Below are positions 1-12,253 of a stretch of 64,000 nt of DNA, one piece after another. Below the pieces are notes generated by a model that was not told the DNA's origin, did no database searches, and saw only the letters and a list, made by a program, of their open reading frames with translations. Within the stretch, counting starts at the first letter, position 1. Each line of letters opens with the position of its first letter. Both the position numbers and the translations under genes were made by a program. The DNA lies in NCBI RefSeq assembly GCF_017591425.1, contig NW_024465655.1, positions 557,501-621,500 of the forward strand, in the 5' to 3' direction. This DNA is from Ochotona curzoniae. Its lineage: Eukaryota; Chordata; Mammalia; Lagomorpha; Ochotonidae.

Positions 1-679
1 TTGTTAAAGAACTATGTTTTATTGTCTTTTAATTTGTATTTCCCTGATTACCAGGAGATGTTAAGCAGCCTTCCGTTATTGACCATCTTTAATCTCATAT
101 TGTCCGCACTGCCGTTTATATCCTGCACTGCGGTTCACTGCCTGCCTGTCCGCTCCCTTTTAATATTGAATTCTTCAGGTTTACCTGCTGTTTGGAGGCC
201 TCAAAGTCAAGTCAGCTTTCGGAAAGCAAACATTCTGATATCACAGTCTAAATTAAACTCTTGTCCAAGTCCATCCCGAGGTTAGCATGTGGCCCCTTGT
301 CTGTAGCGTACAGCTCAAATAAAGCAGAGAAAATTGCCGGATGATAAATGAGTTGTCTTCTCAGGCAAAAGCCACATGTCGCCTCTTTCCTCATCTGAAC
401 AGGCTGTTTGAAGAAGGAAGGAAATTGATCATTAAAAAAAAAAAAGCTGCCGGCTTTAACAGCAGGACTTATTAATGGTCCCAAGCAGTGGGGGCTCAGG
501 CTGTGGCAGCATATGTCCTCGTGAGTGTAGTGATGCCGTGGCTCCCCAGAAGGCAACAGAGACCTCTGCAGATCCTCCTGGGCTGGGGATGCTAAGCAGG
601 CCTCCTACCCACCAGCGCTGGAACCTGAGAAGGGGGTCCATTGAAGAAACAGGATCAAGTGTGAAGTGTCTGCGTGGTG

Positions 680-747
680 CCCTTAGGGAGCGTGATGGGA
701 ACACCCTTAGGGAACGCGGTGGGAACGCCCTTAGGGGACGCCCTTAG
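680..747. repeat. Short minisatellite, ~24-bp unit, about 2.7 copies
   Basis: CCCTTAGGGANCGNGRTGGGAAC repeats at 24-bp steps, with partial copies at the end. It lies in otherwise unique sequence and codes for nothing recognisable. Confidence 0.7.
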
Positions 748-975
748 TTAATTTAGGGAACCTGGTGGAAGTGTCAGCTTGAAACAGAGATAAGGGGCTC
801 TGTGTGAGATGTCCCCTGAAGCTCCACTCACCTTTAGCTACTGCATTTGCAGGTGTAGACCAGTTCCTCAGGACAGAACACCAGCCCAGGGTTGTGTTCT
901 GGGGAATCACTCAAAGGACCTGCTATGAACTGAATCATGGCCCTGCAGGATCCATACACAAAAATGCTAAGTGCT

Positions 976-1302
976 GGGCCTGGCGCAATAGTGTAGTGGT
1001 TAAAGTCCTCATCTTGCACGCACTGGTATCCCATATGGGCGCTGGTTATAATCCTGGCAGTCCCGCTTCCCATCCAGCTCCCTGCTTGTGGCCTGGGAAA
1101 GCAGTCAAGGACAACCCAAAGCCTTGGCACCCTGCACCTGCCTGGGAGACCTGGAAGAGGCTCCTGGCTCCTGGCTTCGGATCAGCACAACTCCAGCCAT
1201 TGTGACCATCTAGGGGATGAACCAGCAGATGGAAGATCTTTTTCTCTGTCTATCCTTTTCTCTGTAAACCTGCCTTTTAAATAAATAAATCTTACTTTAA
1301 AA
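976..1302 (+). repeat. CSINE, full length
   Basis: Head GGGCCTGGCG, B-box-like GGTTATAATCC, CT-rich block and an A-rich (AATAAATAAATCTTA) tail in order. tRNA-derived, L1-mobilised lagomorph SINE; moderately diverged. Confidence 0.88.
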
Positions 1303-2318
1303 TTGTGTGAGCAGACACTCAAATATATTTGTCTCAGTGACAAGTCAACAGAGAACATGCAGGTGCTTCCCAGGGTCCCTATGAGAGCTGTCTTGGGCTT
1401 CAAGACGCTTCTTGCTTGAAATGGAGACATACAAACTTCCTCTCATCTCCCCTTCCATCACTTCCTCCCCTCCACACCCTGTCATTTCTGTTTGTCATTT
1501 ATCAGCTCCAAATGAAAAAACAATCAGTCACCAGTGAATAAACAATAAGCCTGAAGCTAGTTTCTGGGAACAAACCCAGCTCACGTTGTCTGTGGCCTAA
1601 TCTGTGATGAATGACCGGGCATCTTGGGAAATGCTGTGGGTCATATACATTACCTTGGGAACAATGTCTTAGTGTCAATATTTTAAAAAGTGATTTCCAC
1701 GAAGCCACAGGTGGAAGAGGCTGGTGTAACATAGGAACAATTCCCTAACGTCTGATGAGCATGGGGTTGAAAGCCTGGTAGACACACAGGAGGCAGAACG
1801 GGGTTTTCCAGCCCTGTCTGCCTCCACCTTCAAGAAAAACCTACAAGAGACAAAGTCTCCTTCCCCAATTTCCCCCAAAGCAGTACAGACATGACACCTT
1901 GACAAAGGCCTCGGCTGGTAACCTGGGAACCCAGAACCAGGCCCCTCTTTGGCCCTGATAAAGCTGCTAAACTGCCTCCATTTCTCCATGGGCACCTGCT
2001 CACAGACGGGGCTTGAAGCAGGTGCAGCATACATCTCTACTGATACTGTTCCATGTAGATGCTCAGCTTGATTGCGCCACAGTCCCTGCCTCCTGCCCCA
2101 GTCACTACAGAGACCAGCCACTCCACTGGAGCATCTGTATTCCTAACAAATGAAATTGGTTCTCCTCCATCAAGTGCTGGATGCGGGGGAGTACCTCCAA
2201 CGATTAGAGCCTAACTACTTCTTCAGGCCCTGGCTGTCGATGTTTTATTACCGAGTACATTTTCTTGGCTTGTAATTTTTATGTGGGCAAGTAATATGGA
2301 AATATAAATGTTAAGTGC

Positions 2319-2625
2319 TGGGCACAATTACCTAGTGGCTAAAATCCTCACCTTACACACGCCCGGGATCCCATATGGGCACTGGTTCTAATTCTGGCAG
2401 CCCCACTTCCCATCAAGCTCCCTGGGAAAGCAGTCAAGGACGGCCCAAAGCCTTGGGACCATGCACCTGCATGAGAGACCTGGAGGAGGCTCCTGGCTTC
2501 AGATCGGGGCCGCTTCAGCCATTGCAGCTGCTTAGGGAGTGAGTCAACAGACAGAAAATCTTCCTCTCTGTTTCTTTGTATATCTGACTTCCCAATAAAA
2601 ACAAAATAAATATATATTTTTAAAA
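2319..2625 (+). repeat. CSINE, nearly full length
   Basis: Head GGGCACAATT to tail CCCAATAAAAACAAAATAAAT. Lacks about 15 bp in the middle compared with intact copies. Confidence 0.87.
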
Positions 2626-2629
2626 ATTA

Positions 2630-4458
2630 TAAATTTCATGGCCCAGAGAGTGTGCCTTCAGCACACCAAAAAATCCACATAATTTTTCCTCTTACCATTC
2701 AACCTGGCAGGGAAGACATGCCAATTACTTCTGATTTGCTTGGGCGAAAGAGTCATTAGTGGAAATGAGTGATTCAAACAAAGGCAGCGAACACACTGCC
2801 CACAGGTGACAGCTGCCAAGCGTCAGAATGGGCGACGAGGCGACTGTGGGAACAGCGAGTCCAGGTCCTCGTTTTGTCCCAGGGTCACTCGGGGACTTTG
2901 TTCTCTGCCTGCCTTACCTTCTTCCTTTGCCAGTGAGAACACTGGCTACCACCCAGGGAGGCCCGGGCTGCGCTGTCCCTAATGAAGGCTTGATAACCGC
3001 CCTGTGTGGAACAGCACGTCCTTGTTAGCATACATCCTGTGCCTCCCCTAGAAATATCGGCTGCTCGCCACAGGCAGCTCAGAGAAACTCACACCCACGG
3101 GTCTGTCAGCTGTGTGACCCCCGGACGTAGCCTGGGGACCACTCGCTGGCATTACCGTAGCTCATAACAAAATTACCTCTAGGTTTCTATTTCTACCAAT
3201 GGTTAGTAATTGACTTAGGAGACTTGACAAAGCCATACGTCATCACCTCGTTGGCAGCTCACCAAGCCCAGCTAAGCTCATGCCGTTCACGCTGGCCAGG
3301 CTTCATGTAGAGGCTGTTGGTCATTCAGAGAAATATGGCCAAGTTCATAGCCAAAAAGAGTGGAGTGAGTGACCTCCAAATACTGTGATCTGCCGGGACG
3401 TTCAGCTCTGGGTCGAGCACTTCACCTGTCCCCACCTGTCATGTTGTTTTAAGTCACTTTAACCGGTTGGTCCTCCCTCCAGTAGAATCAGCGGTCATGC
3501 AGTGTTAGGAGCCAGCATGATGAAGTTGGACTCCACTGGTTTTATTTAAAGAAAGTGTGGGGCTGTTTCCAAGTCTTCCCATGATTGTCCAGTCAGGGAC
3601 CTGAGCATGACAAACCCTGCCCTTTCTTCTCATCTGTCCCCTACAGCTAGGTTCTGGGAAGGTACATGTAAGTTGTAATAGAAGGATGCGAATAACTAAA
3701 AACCATGTCATCAGTAGTCCTCAAGCACCTGCTGCTTTGAAAAGAGTTCTCTGTAAAATGCTGGGTTAGCACAGGTGGGCTCTGTGTAAGATTCTGCTAA
3801 GATCCACTCCTTCCTGACTCCGGTGTGTTCGAAGCTGAGCTCAGATGTACCAAAGGGGAGAAACAAAGAGAAGGCTTGCCTCTCAGAATCACTCAAGGGT
3901 CAAGCATTCAATTCCTCAAACTCAACATAAAAAAAGAAAGTGACCGTGTACCCAGTTCCTACAGAATAAGGTGAATGGGAGAAACCAGAGAGAAATGGCA
4001 GGACTGAATATGGCACCTTTGCCCAGTTTACCTTTAAATGTCTGGGTCTCTTTTTCTGTCCTCTGACCTCTGTGCTCGGAGGAGTAAGTAGAGGTAACCA
4101 GAGCAAGCAATATTCTTTCCCTTAGGACAGACAATGGTTTAGTCTCACCACTAAACCTGGATGTACATTCCTACGTCTACATAGCCATCCTAGGGGACCA
4201 CTAAGTGCTCACTGGGCATGCCCTTTGTAAAAAGCATAGAGCAAGATATGACCAAACCTGAACAGAACCTCGTCAGTGGCTACAACGTGAGACAATACTA
4301 TTAACTGAGATGCTACATTTCGGAATGGAAGTGGGAACTGAAGGGTTCATGCCCATTAGCTGCATCTCTTTCCAATAACAATAAATTAATTAATTAAATA
4401 AGCTTGAATTTAAAAAATAACAGTTGGTATAATCATATCAAAACTAGGTGGAAGTTAC
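2630..4458. other. Unique intergenic sequence, no gene recognised
   Basis: Short frames only, none with a known domain or splice structure. No repeat family recognised, apart from a short AT-rich run near 4381-4430. Confidence 0.6.
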
Positions 4459-4460
4459 AA

Positions 4461-4757
4461 AAGGAATGGGCATTTGATTCAGAAGCTAAAACATAGTTTA
4501 AAGGTCTTGCGTTTGGTCCCTGGCTCTGCACCTAATTCAACTTTGTGCTAACCCATGACCAGGGAAGTAGCAGATGGCGGCTCAGGTGGTTGAGTCCCTG
4601 TCACCTGTCGCAGGAGACCTGAATTGGGACCCCAGCTCCTGCCCAGCCCAGCCCAATTCTGACATCTGTGGGCATCTGAACAATAGTCAGTAGATAGGAT
4701 CTCTCTCTGTCTCTGTCTCTCTCTCTCTCTGTCTCTCCTTCTCTCAAATTAAAAACA
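4461..4757 (+). repeat. Old, diverged CSINE
   Basis: Retains the order GGGCATTTG head, GGTCCCTGGCTCTGC, AGCTCCTG, a long CT microsatellite and an A-rich end, but with many substitutions. The CT block (4701-4745) has expanded. Confidence 0.65.
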
Positions 4758-4789
4758 GTCAACAGTTCCTGATCATCGAAAGATACATA

Positions 4790-5165
4790 AAGAAAATGAA
4801 AAAAAAAAACAGACCATAAGCTGAAAGATTATATTTTCAACACATGTTACCAACCAAGGACTTGTATTCAACACATCTTTTTAAAGCTTCTTCAAAATCA
4901 TAAAACATACGAAAATGGACGAGAAAAATGGGCAAGTAACACAAAAAGACATTTCACAGGAGATGAAAATGACAACTGGAAGAAATGCTTAAGAGAATTG
5001 CTAGGAAAATACAGGTTCAAATACAAGATAGCACCTTGGAACTATCAAATCAGCAAAATCAGAGTATCTATCAACTCCCAGTACCGGGAGAGGAATGTGG
5101 AGGCGAAGGTGTAAATTGGTACAACCATTTTGGAAAATATTTGGGTATTATCTTGTAAGTCAGTA
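4790..5165 (+). repeat. L1 remnant (ORF2 3' end)
   Basis: A-rich sequence in typical L1 order: GGGCAAGTAACACAAAAAGACATTTCACA, then ATCAGCAAAATCAGAGTATC, then GTAAATTGGTACAACCATTTTGGAAAA near the end. Stops in all frames; an ancient truncated copy. Confidence 0.7.
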
Positions 5166-5386
5166 GTTACATTTTTGAGTAGTTACATTTAGAAAAACTA
5201 CGTGAATCAAATGGACTTTAATTCTTAAAACAATGCATTCCATTCACTACTGCCAATATCTTCTCATCTCAGCATAGAGATAATGCAAGAACGGTTAGTG
5301 AGGTATCTTCTTTGAATGTCTTTGGACAATCCAGGTGGGTTTTACACACAGAGCACGTTTCAGTTCAGAAGCTAAATGGCCACTGA

Positions 5387-5643
5387 ATGGGGCCCAGAGC
5401 GAGGACTTTGCCTGTGCTAGGATCCCATATAGGCGCTAGTTCTAATCCCAGCGGCCCCACTTCCCATCCAGCTCCCTATTGTGGCCTGGGAACCATGCGG
5501 AAGACCCAGAGGAGGCTCCTGGATTCTAGTTTCAGATTGGCTCAGCTCCAGGCATTGCTGTTGCTTGGGGAGTGAACCAGTGGATGGAAGATCTTCCTCT
5601 CTGTATATCTGACTTTCCAATAAAAATTTAAAAATCTTTTTTA
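5387..5643 (+). repeat. CSINE with internal deletion and target duplication
   Basis: Flanked by a 13-bp direct repeat AAATGGCCACTGA at 5374-5386 and 5644-5656, which fixes the ends. About 70 bp shorter than full length, with part of the head and centre missing. Confidence 0.9.
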
Positions 5644-5859
5644 AAATGGCCACTGATTGCTTTTCAGAGTTCATAAAATCCACAGTAGAAAAAGTGAATC
5701 ACGTATTGCAATTGCTTTAAACACAAATAAAATTTCTAGTTTCACTGTTTAAATCAAAATCAACTAAAAGTAAATTGTTCCTCATTCACAGGAGTTGCAA
5801 TTCAAGAGCTCAGTATATACATGGTAGCTACAACACTGAGCAAATCTAGTCATATGAAG

Positions 5860-6200
5860 TTAAATATGTATCCTCTGACCCAGTAATCCAATGGTTAAAA
5901 TGATTTTCTGGAGCAATAGCTTGTTAAAGGCAGGCAGTAGAGTACCTAGGGCCAACTGGAAGCCCTCCTCCTGGAGTTTCTGTTTCGATGGATCTGATAT
6001 GAAGCCCATTCATTTTTAATCTTTTCCCAGATGACACAGACACTGCCCCCCAAATGATAAGCACAAGAAAGCCTATTGTAACCCTTTGATGGCAAAAATT
6101 AGAAGCAATCTACATAACCATCAGCGGAAACATGGATTTTTATAAGAATGGCATAAAAAAAAATATGAGGCTCTACAAAATTGAAACTGATGTGATGTTA
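5860..6200 (+). repeat. L1 remnant, 3' region
   Basis: Contains CTCTGACCCAGTAATCCAATG and, later, a run resembling the L1 segment on islands and repeated units near the 3' end (CATAACCATCAGCGGAAACATGG). Highly diverged; limits approximate. Confidence 0.5.
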
Positions 6201-6309
6201 ATTAGGTGCTACATGTAAGACTTAAAAACATAACATTGAAATTTTTAATAAAACACTACCAGGAACACTACAGGCAGTCTGCTATTCTTTTTATGAAAAT
6301 ATGTATTAT

Positions 6310-6646
6310 TGGGCCCGGCACAGTGACGCAGTGGTTAAAGGTCCTCGCCTTGCACGCCCGGGATCCCATATGGGCGCCGGTTCTAATCCCAGCAGCCCCG
6401 CTTCCCATCCAGCTCCCTGCCTGTGGCCTGGGAAAGCAGTTGAGGACGGCCCAAAGCTTTGGGACCCTGCACCCGCATGGGAGACCCAGAAGAGGCTCCT
6501 GGCTTCGGATTGGCTCAGCTCCAGCCGTTGCGGCCGCCTGGGGAGTGAATCATCGGACAGAAGATCTCCCTCTCTGTCTCTCCTCTCTGTATATCTGCCT
6601 TTCCAATAAATAATAAAAATAAATCTTAAAAAAAAGAAAAAGAAAG
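6310..6646 (+). repeat. Young full-length CSINE with target duplication
   Basis: Near-consensus head GGGCCCGGCACAGTGACGC, B box GGTTCTAATCC and tail AATAAATCTT followed by a poly(A) stretch. Direct repeat TATGTATTAT at 6300-6309 and 6647-6656. Low divergence suggests a recent insertion. Confidence 0.95.
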
Positions 6647-6889
6647 TATGTATTATCGGGGCACAATTATTGGAACCACTTGACTCTAACTTGCAAAGCT
6701 ATGAAGAACAGAAGGTGAGACAGTGTTTCGCTCAAGGGGTACATTCTCTAACACGTTGTAATACGATTCTTGTTATATTATTGTGCTTTATAAATTATAT
6801 ATGTGTCATGCTGTTATTTTGATGAGTTATAGACATAAAGCATAATATGGAAAATAAAATATAAAAAAGTAAAGCCAAATGCCGGTATT

Positions 6890-7105
6890 GTGGCTAGCAG
6901 GTAAAGCTGCCACCTGTGAACAAGCACCTCGTGTTCTGGCTTTTCCACTTTCCACCCAGCTCCCTGGTAATGCCCTGGGAGAAGCAACAGAGTAGGATGG
7001 CCACTCAGCGAGAACCAGTAGCCAATGGGGACAGATTCCTTTCTCTCTCCTCTCTCTCTGTAACTCTGACTTTCAAATAAATAAATAAATCCTTTAAAAA
7101 AAAAA
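6890..7105 (+). repeat. Old CSINE, shortened
   Basis: GCCGGTATTGTGGC head, CCACCCAGCTCCC core, CT-rich block and (AAAT)n AAATCC tail. The central region is deleted. Confidence 0.75.
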
Positions 7106-7459
7106 GACTACCCTCACGTTATATATCACACAATTCCAAATATGCTAGAAATTCACACATCGACAGATGCAAAGAAAAGTCTGGAAGAAGACGGCAGAAT
7201 GGTAACAGTATGATCCCTAGGTTACAGCATTTGGATATGCCTTTTCTCCGTTCTACAAAACACACGCAATGCTTTATAAATAGAGCAGTTTGTTTATTCT
7301 TGTCTTCACTGCATATGAAATTCAGTTTGCGAGCTTCTGTTTTCTCCCCAAACGCTCTGTTCATTTCTGCACCACCTCAGTGCAGATCTTAAAAACATCC
7401 CATTTCTATGCTATAGAACATGTGTCTCAGATACCTTTTAATGTTTTCATTAATGATAC

Positions 7460-7670
7460 AGTGACAATGATAGCTGATGTTTACTTAGTCCTACTATGTG
7501 TTTTAATGCTCCAAGAAACCAGTGAATGAATACGGTTAATCTTTACAAAAATCCTAAGAACTGTCTAAGACACAACTATCTCGCTCTACAACTATAGAAA
7601 AGGAGTACCATGCTTACTTGAGTCACTTGGTTAAGGCACTTGCCCAAGGCCACGGAATCAAAAAGATAGT
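7460..7670 (-). repeat. MIR (ancient tRNA-derived SINE)
   Basis: Read on the minus strand it follows the MIR core: GTGGCCTTGGGCAAGTGCC near one end, then a run equivalent to counts of affected positions and ...AGTAAACATCAGC near the other. Diverged, as expected for a pan-mammalian repeat. Confidence 0.6.
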
Positions 7671-7679
7671 TTTCTAATG

Positions 7680-8759
7680 ACAAGATCAATAAAGAAGAAA
7701 GCAATAACTCACATTTCATACCCAAGTCCTGTTTTATTGTCCATTTTCTCAGAAACGATTTGACAAGATGATTCTATAATCCCACAAAAAGTGGGATGAG
7801 GACTCATGGAAAATTTATTAGATTTCCTGATCTAATAAATTAATACAAGCAATTGTAATTACTGTCGATGACAGAACTTCCTGACCCAAATCAATATCTG
7901 TCTCAATGAGCAGTGTTTGGCTATTCTCAGTCTAATCGAGACAAACAGACACGTGGATGACATCAGCAGCGGTCAGAGCCCAAAGGGCCCTCAGCTTCAT
8001 CAGGCCCAACGGAGGTCTGTGACTTGGTTCACCTTTCAAAGAAAAGAGCTTCACATTCACTGGCTGGGCTATTGGCTGCCAGATAAAATTTCACTGATTT
8101 ATTTCTTTCATTTGTCATGTGCGTGGCTATTTCATCTTTCATATCGAACACATAAATCATGTAGCCTGCGAAATGCAATGAAAATAGATGTTACTGATTT
8201 TTTTAAAACCACATCATGCCGGAACACTCAAGCCACATCATGGTCATTCAAACAAAAGTAGCCTGAGTCATCCCCCCAAATTATTTAATTCAATTCTAAT
8301 AAAACCCTCAAATACATCATCATCTCTCCCAAAGCCCAGCACTAGTTTTTCTGAAAGTTGGGCATTTCTGATTCTTTTTATTTTCTTCATCCGTCACTGG
8401 CAACTCTCTTAATCTTTGGAATTTCCAATTCCTTTACTTTAAAAAAAAAAAGTTTATTTAATTTCATGTTGAAGGAGTAAGTGCCTTCTCGGAAAAGTCA
8501 AAATCCCATATCCAAAAGGGCAACAACAGGTGGGTGCCTTAGCATGGACATGGCCAAGCAAGAGAGTCAGATGGACCAGATCAGGAGTGACCACGAGTCA
8601 GGCTCCAGTCCAGCAGCTGAAGAGAGAACTTGTGTAGGCAGAGAGACTAATACCCGGATAAGTCCTTCCAGAAGAGAAACTAGAACTTCGCACGATGAGT
8701 GGGTGAAGGTTTCACAGTTTGGTTTGAAGAAGCAATTCCCTCTGTAATGAATCCTCAGC
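7680..8759. other. Unique, AT-rich intergenic sequence
   Basis: No gene, RNA or clear repeat. A poly(A) run at 8442-8451 next to TTTATTTAATTT may be the worn tail of an antisense SINE. Confidence 0.45.
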
Positions 8760-8859
8760 CCTTCCAAGGTTTTAATAGAAGCACTGGGAAAGGTTGTCTG
8801 CAGGCAAAAGGGGCAGCAGAGTGCAGTATCCCCGTGCAGCCACTTGCTGGGTGGATGCA

Positions 8860-8995
8860 ATGCCAACTACATGGACTGAAATCTTTTGGCCAGTCCCCTC
8901 ATCTGTCAATACAATGACAGGATCTCCTGTTGGAAATTGTTGAGAGGATCAAAGATGGCCATTCATGGGAAGTACCTAGCTCACAATTAGAACTC
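8860..8995 (+). repeat. MIR remnant
   Basis: Carries the MIR core order GGCCAGTCCCCTCATCTGTC, a short variable stretch, TTGAGAGGATCAAAGATG and a GTACCTAGCTCACAA end. Diverged. Confidence 0.6.
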
Positions 8996-9172
8996 TACAG
9001 AGGAGAAGACTGGAGAAAGATGGCATGGCAGGGCTGTCTGGTTTGATTAATCCCTTGCAGCAACACCCATTTGAACAACCATCCACACACCAAGATAGCT
9101 TTATAAGCACTAAGGAAGCCAGAAGAGAGGGCACAGTGTTCAGTATTAGCACAATCATTAGAGCAAACACGA

Positions 9173-9495
9173 GGCTGGGTGCACAGTCTGGCAGTTGCAC
9201 CGCTTGGTATGTGCGTGTCCCTACTCAGAGTGCCTGCATTTAGTGCCTACTTCTGCCTCCAGCTTCCTGATGGCATGGACCCTAGGAGGCAGCAATGACG
9301 TTTATCCTAGGTGAGCCCAGTGACTAAGTTCACATCACTCATATGGAAGACCTGGGTAGAGTGGCTCCAGAGTTCAGTATCAGCCCGGCCCAGGGAATCA
9401 TGGGCCTATGGGGAGTGAGGTGGAAGATAAGAGCTCGCACACTCACTCTATCTCTCTTCCTTCTCCTTCTAAGTAAATAAGTACAAATTTTAAAA
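9173..9495 (+). repeat. Old CSINE
   Basis: Diverged full-length order: GGCTGGGTGCACAG head, CTCCAGCTTCCTG core, CATATGGAAGACCTGGG, CT-rich block and AAGTAAATAAGTAC tail. Confidence 0.65.
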
Positions 9496-9499
9496 ACAA

Positions 9500-10670
9500 C
9501 ACATACTAAAGAGTAGGAAGGACAATTTTACACTACCCATGTCACCACTCCCCCAACCCTAGCTAGCACAGGGTGGAAAGAGTTGCAGTTTACTTGAGGG
9601 AAAGAGAAGCAAGTCGGGGGCAGGACTCCACCTGGGTTCCTCTGAAGAGTAGGAGGCAGGGGGACTGGGTGAGACGTCTGGGGCTAGTTATTACCCAGAG
9701 ACTCACAAGGTGTAGGTTTGTTTCTTCTTGCTCTGACACACACACACGGTTCTTCATGGATCAAGTTCATAGCCAGTTAGAAGGCCAAGCCTGTCTTACA
9801 TTGACCTTTATTTCATTCCACACTCATTGTAATACATCCACTTGCCAAATGACACACTATCTGCCACAGTGATGAGAAATAAGGAGCAACAAGGGGTGGT
9901 GGTTAGAGCCTGGAAAAGCATGAATATGCCTTTCTTTTATTAGACTGCATCTTCCCTTTCACTAAGCAATCCATATGGTATTAACCACAGTGTCGATATG
10001 GGAGCCATATCTCTTAGTACACCTGTACTCTGACTTGTGGAGTATGTCATTGCAACACAGTACTGTTGCTTTCTATTAACTGTTCTCCAACTCACTCAGA
10101 TGCAGTCAAGAACCTGGGTACTAGGTAGCACTCACTGTGCAATGTTACTAACTTTGTGCCCACCAGGATAAACCCAGCTCTTAATAGATTCCAGTGGCTC
10201 CTACTTCCATGCCAGTACACACAGACGCTTACATCCAAGGCTTCCTCAGTGTCACGTAGGAATCCGCAGCTGACTCAATCTGTAGTCCACATCACCCCCA
10301 GCCCACTGCAATAGGCAGGGTCTCCTGCAAGTCCTTAATAACAACAGAGCCTCCATGGCCTCAGACTCCAGACACATGTCAGTGCTTTGCCATCTTCAGC
10401 AGCCACACAGTACGAGCCCGAGTCAGGACTGCCTGCAGTCATCCCAGGATGAGTCCTTCTCCTGCAGCCTCAGACACACAGACCATGCCAATGCTCTGTC
10501 TGGAATCTCTGAACAGACTTCCTGAGGAAGGGCAATTCACACAAAATCCAAGATTTTAGGTACCTGCTTCATCAAGTGCTCAGGCGTAAGTAACCACCAG
10601 TCAGAGAAATAGGACGTCACCAAAGTGACAAAATAAAGTGCCAACGACTGACCCCAGAAAACTAAATATG
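9500..10670. other. Unique intergenic sequence
   Basis: No gene or clear repeat; a short CA run at 9738-9747. From about 10.1 to 10.5 kb it is moderately GC-rich, without a splice or domain pattern I recognise. Confidence 0.5.
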
Positions 10671-10795
10671 TGGAGCCAGTGCCTTGGAGTAGCAAGTTAA
10701 TCTGCCTCCCGCAATGCCAGCAGCGTGCCACATGGGCACCGGCTTGAGTGCCAGCTCCTGCACTTCTGACTCAGCTTCAGGCTGACACGCCTGGG
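10671..10795 (+). repeat. CSINE 5' half (old)
   Basis: GGAGCCAGTGCCTTGGAGTAG head through CCTGGGAAAGCAGG, where it joins L1 sequence directly. The 3' half is absent. Confidence 0.65.
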
Positions 10796-11121
10796 AAAGC
10801 AGGATTTGAAATAACTGTTTTAAATAAGTTCAGACAACTCCAAGAAGATACAGAGAAACAGTTAAAAAGCACAGAGAAAAACACAATGAGTGAGAAACTT
10901 AACAGAGAAATTGAGAAGATATATCTTTTTAACTTAAGGAAAAATCCAGGAGCTGAAAAACAGTGAACAAAATGAAAAATGGAATAAAGAATATCATTAG
11001 AACTGAGTGAACAAAAGAAAGAACATGCCAACTCAAAGGTTCTTTTGACAAATATAGTCAGATGAGGACAAAAATGCAAAATAAAGAAGAAAATTTACAG
11101 GATTTATGGAAAAGAGCATAT
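10796..11121 (+). repeat. L1 ORF1 remnant (part 1 of an old plus-strand L1)
   Basis: A-rich coding-like DNA in the L1 ORF1 coiled-coil region: AACTTAACAGAGAAATTGAG, AATCCAGGAGCTGAAAAAC and, near the end, ACAGGATTTATGGAAAAGAGC. The frame survives for about 60 codons, then has stops. Cut at 11121 by the antisense insertion that follows, with the same L1 resuming at 12122. Confidence 0.7.
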
Positions 11122-11884
11122 TTTTAATACTATATATATTTTTTTATTAATTACATTGCATTATGTGACACAGTTTCATAGGCTCTGGGATTCCCCCAAC
11201 CCCTCCCCGTACTGACCCCCCATGGTGGATTCCTCCACCTTGTTGCTGTATTACATTTCAAATTCAGTTAAGATTCTTTCATTGCAAGCATATATCAAGC
11301 ATAGAGCCCAGCATCTTATTGTCCAGATACATTCAACGGTTTATTGGGGAGACCATCTCTGGTCTGAAGGCAGAGCTGGCAGAATATCATCCCGATCAAT
11401 TTAAAGCCACAACATAACATCAATGACAATTTACAACATTATGGAATTAATTGACATGGTATCGAGTAACCAATATGTTAAAAAAAAAATTGCAAGTTCT
11501 TAACCACATCCCATGACTACTTCATCGACATTTCAATTTTAGTTAATACACAGAACCAGATGCTATACACCTTAAAATGGCTATAGGGTTCTATTCAGCT
11601 GTCTCGTGTCTATTTTCATTTTAGTATTTAGCATTTTATAGTGTTGAAACATAATTTTGCTGAACTTGGCAGATTTTAGGATAGTCTAACCTGGGTTATA
11701 ACTCTAACAAGGCATATGTCAACAACTGAGGTGCAGAACAGTTTTAGGAGGGGTGTACAGAGAAATCTTCAATACCTTAGTGAAGAGTAACTAATCTTTG
11801 TGTCCTACCTAGTAAGGTATATGTGAGTCCACGCTGACCGTTTCCTGTTTGGTTCTGAGCTTTCCTTGTTCTCTGTCTATCTAT

Positions 11885-11943
<59 letters not shown>

Positions 11944-12121
11944 GTGGGGGCTCCGGAGCGACCCTGATGGTCCTTGCAGGAGAGGGTGGGGATCCAAAGT
12001 TGGAACTCAGTAAGGACCTGAGAAAGCTCCTCTCCCTAGTCCCGAAGGAAGTTTACTGTTCTGTTTTTGCGGACCGCTCAGGGTTCCTGGCTGTTGTTCG
12101 GTGACCGTGGATCCAGCGAGG
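11122..12121 (-). mobile_element. 5'-truncated L1 insertion (3' UTR), antisense, with target duplication
   Basis: About 1.0 kb flanked by a 14-bp direct repeat GGAAAAGAGCATAT (11108-11121 and 12122-12135). The A-rich 3' end is at the left (minus-strand AATTAATAAAAAAATATATA...), next to the G-rich polypurine tract GGGGAGGGGTTGGGGG typical of L1 3' UTRs. No ORF2 is retained. A CA microsatellite (11889-11941 on the plus strand as GT) lies within it. Lagomorph L1 family inferred from resemblance to remembered rabbit L1 3' UTR. Confidence 0.75.
11888..11941. repeat. (GT)n microsatellite, ~26 units
   Basis: Uninterrupted TG/GT run within the antisense L1 3' UTR. It produces a spurious Cys-Val frame. 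Confidence 0.95.
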
Positions 12122-12253
12122 GGAAAAGAGCATATGTTAAAGTCAGTGGCCTTAAAAGGGGAAGAAGAAAATAATAAAGGGATAGAAATCTTACCTTTTT
12201 TAAATGATAGAAAAGAAGCTAACCAACTACAAAGGAAGCAAAAGTATCTAGGC
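12122..12253 (+). repeat. L1 ORF1 remnant (part 2)
   Basis: Resumes the L1 ORF1 order after the insertion (AAAAGAGCATATGTTAAAGT, then GGCCTTAAAAGGGGAAGAAG). The break is thus a clean retroposition event into an older L1. Confidence 0.65.

Noticed and set aside
6355..6400. GGTTCTAATCC B-box and A-box-like sequences suggesting tRNA genes.
   Set aside because: They are within CSINEs with poly(A) tails and target duplications; no cloverleaf with acceptor stem or pol III terminator was found.
11944..12121. TGGTGGGGGCTCCGGAGCG resembles the primer binding site and leader of a tRNA-Pro gammaretrovirus, suggesting a provirus.
   Set aside because: It lies inside the antisense L1 3' end whose ends are fixed by a 14-bp duplication (11108-11121, 12122-12135), and no gag, pol or LTR pair follows.
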